Source: Metapseudomonas resinovorans DSM 21078 (GTDB taxonomy: Bacteria > Pseudomonadota > Gammaproteobacteria > Pseudomonadales > Pseudomonadaceae). Taken from it: DNA of 64,000 nucleotides. Below the pieces are notes generated by a model. That model saw only the letters and a list, made by a program, of their open reading frames with translations. It did not search any database and was not told the origin of the DNA. The position numbers and the translations under genes were made by a program. Where the stretch lies: contig NZ_AUIE01000015.1 of assembly GCF_000423545.1 (NCBI RefSeq), positions 109,403 to 173,402 of the forward strand. The letters are read 5' to 3'. Shown piece by piece: positions 34,442 through 43,562 of the stretch (positions are counted from its first letter, which is position 1; each line of letters opens with the position of its first letter).

Positions 34442-34482
34442 GGTGAGTCCTCTTGTTTTTGTTGTCGGGGTACAGCGGGAAT

Positions 34483-34518
34483 AAAAAGGGCGCGGCCCAA
34501 AGGAGCCGAGACCGCGCC
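34483..34518 (-). terminator. Terminator after actP
   Basis: On the minus strand GGCGCGG (34518-34512) and CCGCGCC (34495-34489) form a stem around a 16-base loop and are followed by CTTTTT. It separates actP from the OprD gene. Confidence 0.6.
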
Positions 34519-34590
34519 ACGGCTCAACAGGCGGGATCGTTCAGCCAGGTCGAAGCGGGGAGGGCACGGCGGCAAGCCGTGCCCCATCGG

Positions 34591-36240
34591 TCAATGGCTG
34601 CTGGCCGCTGCCGCCCCCAGGCCGGTCTGGGCACGTACGAACTGGTCGTCGTAGGCGGCGCGTTCGCGGTTGGCGCGGGCGCTGCGGTCGAGGTTGGAGA
34701 CGACGACTATCACCAGGAAGGCCAGCGGCATGGAGAACAGCGCCGGGTGGTCGTAGGGGAAGATCGCCTTGGCGTGACCCAGCACGGTCACCCACACCGC
34801 CGGGGAGAGGATCACCAGTACCAGTGCGGACGCCAGACCGATGAAACCGCCCCAGAGCGCGCCACGGGTGGTCAGGCCCCTCCAGTACATGGCCATGATC
34901 AGTACCGGGAAGTTCGCCGAGGCGGCCACGCCGAAGGTCAGACCCACCAGGAAGGCGATGTTCATCTGCTCGAACAGCAGGCCCAGGCCGATGGCCACCA
35001 GGCCGAGGCAAACGGTGGCGATGCGGCTGACGCGCATCTCGTCGCGCTCGCTGGCGCGGCCTTTTTTCAGCACGGTGGCGTAGAGGTCGTGGGAGATGGC
35101 CGAGGCACCGGCCAGGGCGAGGCCCGCGACCACGGCGAGGATGGTGGCGAAGGCCACGGCGGAGAGGAAGCCGAGGAACAGGTTGCCACCCACCGCCTGG
35201 GCCAGGTGCATGGCGACCATGTTGCCGCCGCCTACCAGGGTGCCGCCCAGCTTGCCGTCGACGAAGTACTGCGGGTCGGTGCCGACGATGACGATGGCGG
35301 TGTAGCCGAGTACGCAGACCACCAGGAAGAAGAAGCCGATGAAGCCGGTGGCGAACAGCACCGAGCGGCGTGCTTCACGGGCGTTGGGCACGGTGAAGAA
35401 GCGCATCAGGATATGCGGCAGGCCGGCGATGCCGAACACCAGGCCAAGGGACAACGACACGGCGTTGATCGGGTCTGCCAGCATGGAGCCGGGGCCCATG
35501 ATGCCGTTGCCGATGGCGTGGGCTTCCACGGCGCGGCCGGCGAGGTTCTCGAAGCTGAAGCCGAACTCGCTCATGGCCATCAGCACCAGGGTGGTACCGC
35601 CGGCCAGCAGCAGCACGGCCTTGACGATCTGTACCCAGGTGGTGGCGATCATGCCGCCGAAAATCACGTAGACCAGCATCAGCAGGCCAACCACCACTAC
35701 GGCCATCTGGTAGTCGAGGCCGAACAGCAATTTGATCAGTTGGCCGGCGCCGACCATCTGCACGATCAGGTAGCAGCACACCACGGTCAGCGAGCCGATG
35801 GCGGCGAAGCTGCGCACGCGGGTCTGGTCCAGGCGGTAGGAGACGATATCGGCGAAGGTGTAGCGACCCAGGTTGCGCAGGCGCTCAGCCATCAGGAAGG
35901 TGATGACCGGCCAGCCGACGAAGAAGCCGATGATGTAGACGAAACCGTCGTAGCCCTTGGTGAACACCAGGCTCGTGAGGCCCAGCAGGGTGGCTGCCGA
36001 CATGTAGTCGCCAGCGATGGCCAGGCCGTTCTGGAAGCCGGAGATACCGCCACCGGCGGTGTAGAAGTCGGCGGTGGAGCGGGTGCGCCGGGCGGCCCAC
36101 CAGGTGATCGCCAGGGTGCCAAGGACGAACACGAAGAACATGCCGATAGCGTTGAGGTTGAGCGCCTGCTTCTCCGCCACCAGGGGCGCGGCGAAGCTGG
36201 TCAGGGGCGCCAGGGCGAGCAGGCTGAGCAGGGCTTTCAT
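34591..36240 (-). CDS. actP: ActP-type cation/carboxylate symporter
   Basis: A 549-residue sodium:solute symporter with about thirteen hydrophobic segments. [36 protein letters not shown] and the [30 protein letters not shown] block match ActP, the acetate/glycolate permease. The start ATG overlaps the stop of the upstream DUF485 gene (ATGA), the standard pairing. The upstream acyl-CoA synthetase is not acetyl-CoA synthetase, so the carried acid may be longer than acetate. Confidence 0.9.
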   Translation of the reverse strand: MKALLSLLALAPLTSFAAPLVAEKQALNLNAIGMFFVFVLGTLAITWWAARRTRSTADFYTAGGGISGFQNGLAIAGDYMSAATLLGLTSLVFTKGYDGFVYIIGFFVGWPVITFLMAERLRNLGRYTFADIVSYRLDQTRVRSFAAIGSLTVVCCYLIVQMVGAGQLIKLLFGLDYQMAVVVVGLLMLVYVIFGGMIATTWVQIVKAVLLLAGGTTLVLMAMSEFGFSFENLAGRAVEAHAIGNGIMGPGSMLADPINAVSLSLGLVFGIAGLPHILMRFFTVPNAREARRSVLFATGFIGFFFLVVCVLGYTAIVIVGTDPQYFVDGKLGGTLVGGGNMVAMHLAQAVGGNLFLGFLSAVAFATILAVVAGLALAGASAISHDLYATVLKKGRASERDEMRVSRIATVCLGLVAIGLGLLFEQMNIAFLVGLTFGVAASANFPVLIMAMYWRGLTTRGALWGGFIGLASALVLVILSPAVWVTVLGHAKAIFPYDHPALFSMPLAFLVIVVVSNLDRSARANRERAAYDDQFVRAQTGLGAAAASSH

Positions 36241-36566
36241 GCCTGGGCCTCCTTGATGATTTCCGCGCTGAGGCTGTCGAAGCGGGTGTTGGCGCTGCGC
36301 ACGTACCAGGCGGTCAGCAACCAGGAAAGGGCGATGATGGCGGCGCCCACCGGGATGCCGCGGCTGAGGTTGCTGCCGTCGTAGAGTGGCTGGTGCAGCC
36401 AGCCGGGCACGAAGGCCACCAGCATGATGAACAGGTAGTAAACCCCTAGCACGATGGCGCTGAGGGACCAGGCGAGTACGGCTCTCTGGCGTGCCAGGTT
36501 CTGGAACTTGGGGTTGGACCGGATACGGTCGAAGCTTTGGGTGAGGGCTGGGTTATGGGTACTCAT
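36237..36566 (-). CDS. DUF485 inner-membrane protein (YjcH-like)
   Basis: A 109-residue protein with two hydrophobic hairpin segments ([27 protein letters not shown] and [20 protein letters not shown]), matching the DUF485 partners that precede actP. It starts at 36566; the longer open frame upstream is not a gene. The ATGA overlap with actP implies translational coupling. Confidence 0.88.
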   Translation of the reverse strand: MSTHNPALTQSFDRIRSNPKFQNLARQRAVLAWSLSAIVLGVYYLFIMLVAFVPGWLHQPLYDGSNLSRGIPVGAAIIALSWLLTAWYVRSANTRFDSLSAEIIKEAQA

Positions 36567-36684
36567 GACGGCTCCGCTTGTTGTTGTTGTCGATGCCTGT
36601 TGCCAGTCGCCGCAGCTTTTTCGGGCATGCAGCGGCCTGTCCCGGCAGCCGTGGGGCTGCCGGCCTGTTTGCTCAATCCGGTTC

Positions 36685-38307
36685 CTAGAGGTTCTTCGCC
36701 ATGTCGCGCAGGACGTATTTCTGGATCTTGCCGGTGGAGGTCTTCGGCAATTGGGTGAAGACCACTGTCTTGGGTACCTTGAAGCCCGCCAGGTGCTCGC
36801 GGCAGAAGGCGATGATCTCCGCCTCGCGGGTCTCCTGCTGGTCGGCCTTGAGGGTGATGAAGGCGCAGGGGGTTTCACCCCACTTCTCGTCGGGCCGTGC
36901 CACCACGGCCGCTTCCAGTACCGCCGGATGGCGATAGAGCACGCCCTCAAGCTCGATGGTGGAAATGTTCTCGCCGCCGGAGATGATGATGTCCTTCAGC
37001 CGATCGCGGATTTCCACGTAGCCGTCCGGGTGCCACACGGCCAGGTCGCCGGTGTGGAACCAGCCGCCCTCGAAGGCTTCGCTGGTGGCACTGGGGTTCT
37101 TCAGGTAGCCCTTCATCACGGTGTTGCCGCGCATGAAAATCTCGCCGATGGTCTGGCCGTCCAGGGGGACCGGTTCCAGGGTCTTCGGGTCCGCCACCAT
37201 GACCCCTTCAAGGGTGGGGTAGCGCACGCCCTGGCGGGATTTGATGCGGGCGCGTTCTTCCAGGGGCAGTTCGTCCCATTCGTCATGCCAGGCGCACACG
37301 GTAACCGGGCCATAGACCTCGGTCAGGCCGTAGACGTGGGTGACGCGGATGCCCATCTCTTCCACTGCGCCGATCACCTTGGCCGGCGGTGCCGCGCCCG
37401 CGACCATCGCGTTTACCGGGTGGTCGATGGCGGCCTTGGCTGATTCGGGCATGTTCACCAGGGCGTTGAGCACGATGGGTGCGCCGCACAGGTGGCTGAC
37501 CTGGTGTTCGCGGATCAGGGTGAGGATCTTCTGCGGGTCTACCCGGCGCAGGAACACATGCACGCCGGCCAGGGCCGTGACCGTCCAGGGATAGCACCAG
37601 CCGTTGCAGTGGAACATCGGCAGGGTCCAGAGGTAGACCGGGTGGTTACCCATGTTCCAGGTCATCTGGTTGCCGAGGGCGTTCAGGTAGGCACCGCGAT
37701 GGTGATAGACCACGCCCTTGGGATTGCCGGTGGTGCCGGAGGTGTAGTTCAGGGAAATGGCCTGCCACTCGTCCGCCGGCCACTGCCAGGCGAAGTCCGG
37801 GTCGCCTTCGGCCAGCAGCGCTTCGTAGTCGAGGTCGCTCACCGCCTGGCCTTCGCCGTACTCCGGGTCGTCGACGTCGATCACCAGTGGCGGGTGGTCG
37901 AGCATGCCGATGGCGGCGTGGATCACCTCATGGAACTCACGGTCGGTGATCAGCACCCTGGCTTCGCCATGCTGCAGCATGAAGGCGATGGCTTCGGCAT
38001 CGAGACGCACGTTCAGGGGGTTCAGCACGGCGCCGATCATGGGCACGCCGAAGTGCGCCTCCAGCATCTGCGGAATGTTCGGCAGCATCACTGCCACCGT
38101 GTCCCCCTTACCGATGCCACGACCGGCCAGGGCCGAGGCCAGGCGCCGGCAGCGCGCGTAAGTTTCGGCCCAGTTGCGGCGGATGGAACCGTGGATGACG
38201 GCGGGGTAGTGGGGATAAACGGCGGCAGTGCGCTCGATGAAGCTGAGGGGTGAGAGGGCGATGTGGTTGACGGCGGCGGGGGCGAGGCCCTGATCGTAGA
38301 TCGACAT
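36685..38307 (-). CDS. AMP-forming acyl-CoA synthetase
   Basis: A 540-residue adenylate-forming enzyme. Visible motifs are LNYTSGTTGNPKGVVYHHRG (P loop), HVYGLTEVYGP (adenine-binding), GWFHTGDLAVWHPDGYVEIRDRLKD and the late PKTSTGKIQKYVLR with the catalytic lysine. Overall it fits the medium-chain fatty-acid or methylthiopropionate CoA-ligase group rather than acetyl-CoA synthetase. It lies 118 bases upstream of the DUF485/actP pair on the same strand, so uptake and activation of a carboxylate are probably linked. Confidence 0.88.
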   Translation of the reverse strand: MSIYDQGLAPAAVNHIALSPLSFIERTAAVYPHYPAVIHGSIRRNWAETYARCRRLASALAGRGIGKGDTVAVMLPNIPQMLEAHFGVPMIGAVLNPLNVRLDAEAIAFMLQHGEARVLITDREFHEVIHAAIGMLDHPPLVIDVDDPEYGEGQAVSDLDYEALLAEGDPDFAWQWPADEWQAISLNYTSGTTGNPKGVVYHHRGAYLNALGNQMTWNMGNHPVYLWTLPMFHCNGWCYPWTVTALAGVHVFLRRVDPQKILTLIREHQVSHLCGAPIVLNALVNMPESAKAAIDHPVNAMVAGAAPPAKVIGAVEEMGIRVTHVYGLTEVYGPVTVCAWHDEWDELPLEERARIKSRQGVRYPTLEGVMVADPKTLEPVPLDGQTIGEIFMRGNTVMKGYLKNPSATSEAFEGGWFHTGDLAVWHPDGYVEIRDRLKDIIISGGENISTIELEGVLYRHPAVLEAAVVARPDEKWGETPCAFITLKADQQETREAEIIAFCREHLAGFKVPKTVVFTQLPKTSTGKIQKYVLRDMAKNL

Positions 38308-38455
38308 GCTGGATACCCGGCGGCTGATTATTAGCTCTTCTTTACCGGCTCATCTGGGAGTGGCCGGTAGATTTCTGGGGTGATTTATATACCAATACCG
38401 GATACGTATGGAAGTAGTTCTAGAGTCGTATAGTAAAACTACTATATTCTGATGA

Positions 38456-38549
38456 TGTAGGAGCGAGCTGGCTCGCGAATGCCCCGGGGCGCGAGGTCAG
38501 GCCCTGATCCACATGGGGCGGTCAATTCGCCAGCCAGCTGGCTCCTACA
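38456..38549. repeat. Divergent REP pair, TGTAGGAGCGAGCTGGCTCGCGAA type
   Basis: One unit at 38456-38479 and an inverted unit at 38526-38549 (TTCGCCAGCCAGCTGGCTCCTACA). It occupies most of the 323-base gap between the divergent acyl-CoA synthetase and sensor-kinase genes; an A+T-rich segment near 38390-38450 is the likely synthetase promoter. Confidence 0.8.
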
Positions 38550-38630
38550 GGGACGTGGCGCACCTCCGCGAACATTCCGGCCCCTCGTTAGCCACGCTAT
38601 CCTTGCCCACCCCCAGCCGCTGGACTCGCC

Positions 38631-40883
38631 ATGACCCAGACTCCGGTTCGACTTCACACCTGGCTGCGCCTGCAGCGCGAGGGCGTTTCCCTGGCCGCCC
38701 GCGTCGATGCCCTGTGCCGGGCGCTGCGGGGTTGTCCCGAGGTGCGCCAGGCCTACTACCTGAGCTGGCTGCCCGGTGCGCGCATCTACAGCCATGAAGG
38801 CAGCGGCCAGCAGCTACCGCCGGGGCAGGGCGACCCGCTGCAGGCCAGCGACGAAGTTCTTGCCGCACGCCTGGAAGAAGTGGGTCGGCTGGGGTTGGAC
38901 CAGTTGCGTCAGCTCGACTGTTGGCTGGCCGGGCGCTTGCGTCGCGCCGCCATCAGCCATGGCCAGGCCTTTGACCTCGCGCTGGAAAGCGGGCAACAGG
39001 GGCTGCTGCTGGTGGAGGTGCGGGAGGGGGTGAGCCTGGATTGGCTGGGCTGGGTCCATGAACTGCTCACGACCCTGCTCGGCAGCGTCAATGGCTTGCT
39101 GCGTGCGTCGCCACTGCTCGGTCATGATCCGCAGCCGAGCCTGCTGGTGGATGCCGAGGCCCGGCCGTTGGAGTTGAATGCCGCGCTGCTGGCGATGCTC
39201 GGGGAAATGCCCCTGGTCGAGGTGCTGCGCTTCCTGCCGGTGAACCACGCCTCGCTGGTGCGCGCCTGCCTCGCCCAGACACGCGCCATCGAAGGGGTGG
39301 AGGCTCAGTGTGGCGAGCGCATGCTGATCTGGACCTATATCCCCGACCCACAGGAACGGCGCGTGCTGGCGCGTTGCCGTGAGGCGACCGCGCAGATTCT
39401 CACCGAGCGTGAGGCGGCGCGAGCAAGGCGGCTGTACCGGTTGATCACCGAGAACACCACCGACCTGATTTCCCGCCACACACCTGAAGGCCGCTTTCTC
39501 GATGCTTCACCGGCCTCCTGGACGTTGCTCGGCTATTGGCCGGAAGAACTGCGCGGACAACTCGCCCAGTGCCTGTTCCATCCCCAGGAACTCGCCCAAC
39601 TGGTGCAGCGCGCGCGCGACGCGCTGGAGCAGGACGGCTACCACACCATGACCTACCGCATCCGTCATCGCGCGGGGCATTACCTCTGGTTCGAAACCGC
39701 CAGCCGTGCCATCCGCGAGACGTACACCGGAGCCGTGGTGGAGGTGGTGAGCGTGTCCCGCGATATCACTGCGCGGGTGCAGGCCGAGGAGAACAAGCGG
39801 CGTTTGGCCGAGGTGGTGGAAGCCAATACCGACCCGGTGCTTTTCGTCGATCCGGACGGGCACATCACCTACCTCAATCCGGCGGCACGTCGTGCTCTTG
39901 GCCTGGGAGGCAAGCAGCCCATGCCGGCGCTGGCCGAGGTCATTGCCGCCGACGACCTGGCGCGCCTGCACCGCGAGGGCTGGAGCATCGCCGATCGCAA
40001 GGGCGTGTGGAGCCTCGATTCGCGGCTGCTGCCACCGGGCGGCGGTGCCTCGGTGCCGGTGTCCATGGTGTTGCTGGCCCATTCCAGTGCGGGTGGCGAA
40101 CGCTACTACTCGCTGGTCGCCCGCGACATGACCGAGCGCGAACTGCGCGAGGCCCAGCAACGCCGACACCAGGACGAACTGGCACACACCGCGCGCCTGG
40201 TGACGCTGGGCGAGCTGGCCTCCGGCATCGCCCACGAGATCAACCAGCCCCTGGCGGCGGTGGTCAACTACGCCAGCGCCAGCCAGCGCTACCTGCAGTC
40301 GCTGGGCTCCAACCCGAAGGCGGCAGAGCGAGTGGCCCAAGGCCTGGAACGCATCACTGAACACGCCAACCACGCCTCGGAAGTGATCAAGCGGTTGCGT
40401 GCCTTCCTGCGCAAGGGCCAGCGCAAGATGCAGGCGCTGGACCTGGCGGAAGTCGCCCACGAGGCGGTGCGCCTCTGCGCCTGGGAAGCCAGCGCCAGTC
40501 AGGTGGCGATCGAGGAGCAATTACCGGACAATCTGCCGCCGGTCTACGCCGACCGCGTGCTGCTGGAGCAGGTGCTGCTCAACCTGCTGCGCAACGCCAT
40601 CGACGCCAACCGCGAGGCCCATCCCGGCCAGGGTTCGGTGATTCGCCTGGCCGCGCATGCGGGCGACGGCCACCTGGCCATCGAAGTTCGTGACCAGGGG
40701 CCCGGCCTCGATGACGAGGCGCTGTCGCGTATCTTCACCCCGTTTTACACCAGCAAGCCGGACGGCCTGGGCCTGGGGTTGTCGATGAGCCGCAGCATCG
40801 TCGAAGGGTTCGGGGGTTCCCTCGACGGGATGCCGGGTGAGGAGGGCGGGTTGCTGATGCGCTGCCGCCTGCCCCTGCAATAA
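38631..40883 (+). CDS. PAS-domain sensor histidine kinase (FixL-like)
   Basis: A 750-residue protein. An N-terminal region of about 260 residues without membrane segments is followed by two PAS domains (about 268-385, ITENTTDLISRHTPEGRFLDASPASWTLLGYWPEELRGQ; and 390-505), then the dimerisation domain with histidine 535 in GIAHEINQPLAAVVNYASASQRYL and the ATPase domain (NLLRNAIDAN, VRDQGPGLDDEALSRIFTPFYTSKPDGLGLGLSMSRSI). It appears cytoplasmic. It is followed 25 bases later by a FixJ-like regulator. Confidence 0.9.
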   Translation: MTQTPVRLHTWLRLQREGVSLAARVDALCRALRGCPEVRQAYYLSWLPGARIYSHEGSGQQLPPGQGDPLQASDEVLAARLEEVGRLGLDQLRQLDCWLAGRLRRAAISHGQAFDLALESGQQGLLLVEVREGVSLDWLGWVHELLTTLLGSVNGLLRASPLLGHDPQPSLLVDAEARPLELNAALLAMLGEMPLVEVLRFLPVNHASLVRACLAQTRAIEGVEAQCGERMLIWTYIPDPQERRVLARCREATAQILTEREAARARRLYRLITENTTDLISRHTPEGRFLDASPASWTLLGYWPEELRGQLAQCLFHPQELAQLVQRARDALEQDGYHTMTYRIRHRAGHYLWFETASRAIRETYTGAVVEVVSVSRDITARVQAEENKRRLAEVVEANTDPVLFVDPDGHITYLNPAARRALGLGGKQPMPALAEVIAADDLARLHREGWSIADRKGVWSLDSRLLPPGGGASVPVSMVLLAHSSAGGERYYSLVARDMTERELREAQQRRHQDELAHTARLVTLGELASGIAHEINQPLAAVVNYASASQRYLQSLGSNPKAAERVAQGLERITEHANHASEVIKRLRAFLRKGQRKMQALDLAEVAHEAVRLCAWEASASQVAIEEQLPDNLPPVYADRVLLEQVLLNLLRNAIDANREAHPGQGSVIRLAAHAGDGHLAIEVRDQGPGLDDEALSRIFTPFYTSKPDGLGLGLSMSRSIVEGFGGSLDGMPGEEGGLLMRCRLPLQ

Positions 40884-40908
40884 CAAGAACTGGAAAGGAG
40901 AGGGATTG

Positions 40909-41544
40909 ATGTCCAACGCTGGCGAACAGGTGGTCTACGTGGTGGATGACGACCAGGGCATGCTCGACTCCACCGTCTGGTTACTGGAGTCGGTGGGCCT
41001 CAAGGCGCTGCCGTTTACCAGTGGCCGGGCCTTCCTCGATGCCTGCGATGCCAGCCTGGACGCCTGTGTCTTGCTGGATGTGCGCATGCCCGGCATGGGT
41101 GGCCTCAATGTGCAGGAAGAAATGCGCAGCCGCGGCCTCGACCTGCCGATCATCTTCGTCAGCGGCCATGCTGACGTGCCCATCGTCGTGCGCGCCTTCA
41201 AGGCCGGCGCCCGCGACTTCATCGAGAAGCCCTACAACGAACAGTTGCTGCTGGACAGCGTGCAGCAGGCCCTCGGCAGCTGCGACCCGCGCCGCACCGG
41301 CAGCGGCGGCCAGGGCCAGTTGCAGGAGCGCCTCGACAGCCTCACGCCCCGCGAGCGCGATGTGCTGTTGCCGCTGGTGCAGGGGTACACCAATCGCGAG
41401 ATCGCCGAGCAGCTGGATATCAGCGTGAAGACGGTCGACCTCTACCGCGCCCGGGTGATGAAGCGTATGCAGGCCGAGCGCCTGCCGGACCTGGTGGGCA
41501 TGGCGGTGGTGGCGGGGCTGGTGGATCCGCTGAAGCTGCGCTAG
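40909..41544 (+). CDS. FixJ/NarL-type response regulator
   Basis: A 211-residue protein. The receiver domain has the acidic pair DDD at residues 13-15, phosphorylatable aspartate 57 (CVLLDVRMPGMGG) and the lysine in FIEKPYN. The C-terminal LuxR-type helix-turn-helix is LTPRERDVLLPLVQGYTNREIAEQLDISVKTVDLYRARVMKRM. GGAAAGGAGAGGG precedes ATG 40909. It is the partner of the kinase immediately upstream. Targets are not visible, though both the carboxylate genes on one side and the glutamine-synthetase-like gene on the other are candidates. Confidence 0.9.
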   Translation: MSNAGEQVVYVVDDDQGMLDSTVWLLESVGLKALPFTSGRAFLDACDASLDACVLLDVRMPGMGGLNVQEEMRSRGLDLPIIFVSGHADVPIVVRAFKAGARDFIEKPYNEQLLLDSVQQALGSCDPRRTGSGGQGQLQERLDSLTPRERDVLLPLVQGYTNREIAEQLDISVKTVDLYRARVMKRMQAERLPDLVGMAVVAGLVDPLKLR

Positions 41545-42087
41545 GCAGAACCTGTGTGCCGTAGGGTGGACCACGCTTCACCGGTCCACCATTCGAAGCC
41601 CGGCATGGCGCCGCGGGTGGATCGTACGGGGCTATGGCGTTGCCATGGAATCCCCCTCAGGCAGGGTTAATGTTTAGTCATTGATTAACCAAAGATAGGA
41701 AAACCTGAATTTTATTGACCCTTGGCGCCGTGCGAGCCTGCGACCCATTCCAATAACACGATGCTTCCTCATGGGTTGTCCGGCTCCGCACACATCGCCG
41801 CTCCGCGCTCTGACCCTCGGTCAGGTCCGCGCCGCCCGCCGTGCCCCTGGAGTCGCTCCCTCGGTCCTGTTCTCCCGCAAGTGGGCCGTCAATCTCCTGA
41901 TCTCCCTGCCGCTCGACCTTGCCTTCTGGGCGCTCTGGCATTGCCGCCACGCGCGTCCACCGGATGGCGCACTCGCCTGACTCAAGGTCGCCAGCGTCGC
42001 GGCCAACCTCACCCAGAACGAGAAAGTCGTCCCTTGATCCAAGCGACAAGGGCAGAGTGCGTGCCCACGGGCACTAAAGAGAGCGCC
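41545..42087. other. 543-base gap upstream of the gamma-glutamyl-amine genes
   Basis: The left part holds the inverted repeat at 41665-41690 and an A+T-rich promoter-like stretch to about 41720. From 41720 to 42087 the DNA returns to coding-like GC content and open frames run on both strands, but none has a ribosome-binding site or a recognisable product. The transcript leader could therefore be as long as about 370 bases. Confidence 0.5.
41665..41690. promoter_or_regulatory. GGTTAAT-N12-ATTAACC inverted repeat
   Basis: Seven-base perfect arms at 41665-41671 and 41684-41690 with a 12-base spacer, in an A+T-rich island. Candidate regulator site for the gamma-glutamyl-amine genes that begin at 42088. 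Confidence 0.45.
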
Positions 42088-43452
42088 ATGAATTTTGCCA
42101 GCGTGCAGGAAGCCCGGGATTTCCTCGAGCAGAACCCGGATATCGATGCCTTCGAACTTTTCATTCTCGACGCCAATGGCGTGCCGCGCGGCAAGCTGCT
42201 GCACCGCGACGAGCTGCTGGCGGTGTACGAAACCGGCCGTCCGCTGCCGAGCACCATCCTCGGCCTGACCCTGCACGGCGAAGATGTGGAGAATTCCGGC
42301 CTGGTCTGGGAAGTGGGCGACATCGACTGCCGCGCTTACCCGCTGGCGGGCAGCCTGGTGCGTCTGCCGTGGCGCAAGATGCCCACCGCCGCCGTGCAGG
42401 TCTGCATGCATCCGCAGGAGGGCATGCCCGCGGCCATCGCTGATCCGCGCCAGGTGCTGGTGGAAGTGATCGATCGTCTCAAGGGCGACGGTTTCCATCC
42501 GGTGATGGCCTGCGAACTGGAGTTCTATCTGCTGGACCAGAAGCGCGATGCTGACGGTCGCCCGCAGCCGGCGGTGGATGCCGATGGCCACCGCCCGCGC
42601 GGTACCCAGGTATACGGCTTGCGTGAGCTGGAACAGATCGAACCCTTCCTGGCCGACCTCTACGCCGCCTGCAAGGCCCAGGGCATTCCGGCGCGCACCG
42701 CGATCTCCGAGTACGCCCCTGGCCAGGTGGAAATCACCCTGGAACACGGCGATGCCCTGGAGGCCATGGATCAGGCCGTGCGCTACAAGCGCCTGGTCAA
42801 GGGCGTGGCCCATGCCCATGGCATGCAGGCCTGCTTCATGGCCAAGCCTTTCTCCGAGATTGCCGGCACCGGCATGCACATGCACGTGAGCCTGGCCGAT
42901 GCCGAAGGGCGCAACCTCTTCGCCAGCGAAGACCCTGCCGGCACCCCGCTGTTGCGCCAGTCGGTGGGCGGCATGCTCAAGAGCCTGCTGGATTCGCTGC
43001 TGCTGTTCTGCCCCAACGCCAACTCCTATCGCCGCTTCCAGGCCAACAGCTATGCACCGCTGGCGCCGACCTGGGGTGTGGATAACCGCACCGTGAGCCT
43101 GCGCGTTCCCGGTGGCCCGGCCAACAGCCGGCATATCGAACACCGCATCTGCGGCGCCGACGCCAACCCCTATCTGGCGGCGGCCGCCATCCTCGCCGGT
43201 ATCCACCGCGGCATCCGCGAGAACCTCGATCCGGGTAACCCGGTGGAGGGCAATGGCTACGCCCAGGCCAAGGAGCTGCTGCCCACCGACTGGCTCACCT
43301 CGCTGCGCGCCCTGGAGCAATCCAGCTGGGCCCGCGATGCCTTCGGTACCGCCTTCCTCGGCGTCTACCTGGCGGTGAAACGCGCCGAATACCGCCAGTT
43401 CATGTCCGAGGTCGGCGAGCAGGACTGGCGCTGGTACCTGAACCAGGCTTGA
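42088..43452 (+). CDS. Glutamine-synthetase-family gamma-glutamyl-amine synthetase (PuuA/PauA-like)
   Basis: A 454-residue enzyme of the glutamine-synthetase III-like branch: the ATP/metal residues are visible in MACELEFYLLD, ISEYAPGQVEITLEHGDAL, GTGMHMHVSL and NRTVSLRVPGG with the terminal EHRICGADANPYLAAAAILAG. Relatives gamma-glutamylate putrescine or other amines. The open frame upstream to 41722 is not used; ATG 42088 begins the domain (FILDANGVPRGK). It is followed by a matching FAD oxidase, so the pair starts a gamma-glutamylated amine route. Confidence 0.87.
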   Translation: MNFASVQEARDFLEQNPDIDAFELFILDANGVPRGKLLHRDELLAVYETGRPLPSTILGLTLHGEDVENSGLVWEVGDIDCRAYPLAGSLVRLPWRKMPTAAVQVCMHPQEGMPAAIADPRQVLVEVIDRLKGDGFHPVMACELEFYLLDQKRDADGRPQPAVDADGHRPRGTQVYGLRELEQIEPFLADLYAACKAQGIPARTAISEYAPGQVEITLEHGDALEAMDQAVRYKRLVKGVAHAHGMQACFMAKPFSEIAGTGMHMHVSLADAEGRNLFASEDPAGTPLLRQSVGGMLKSLLDSLLLFCPNANSYRRFQANSYAPLAPTWGVDNRTVSLRVPGGPANSRHIEHRICGADANPYLAAAAILAGIHRGIRENLDPGNPVEGNGYAQAKELLPTDWLTSLRALEQSSWARDAFGTAFLGVYLAVKRAEYRQFMSEVGEQDWRWYLNQA

Positions 43453-43485
43453 ACCGGATATCACGTATCGATCCGAGGCCGTTCC

Positions 43486-43507
43486 TGTAGGGGCGAATTC
43501 ATTCGCC
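43486..43507. repeat. REP-like unit TGTAGGGGCGAATTCATTCGCC
   Basis: A variant of the palindrome at 32781-32808, located between the synthetase and oxidoreductase genes of the same operon. It may reduce read-through or stabilise the upstream message. Confidence 0.6.
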
Positions 43508-43562
43508 AAGCAGGCCAAAAGCCCGCCCTGACGGCCCCGGACATTTTTCCAAAGGATCTACC

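Noticed and set aside
34453..36384. 643-codon plus-strand open frame opposite actP
   Set aside because: Antisense shadow of ActP, extremely rich in Gly, His and Gln without motifs.
41771..41980. 69-codon plus-strand open frame before the gamma-glutamyl-amine genes
   Set aside because: No ribosome-binding site, no family character and overlapping open frames on both strands.
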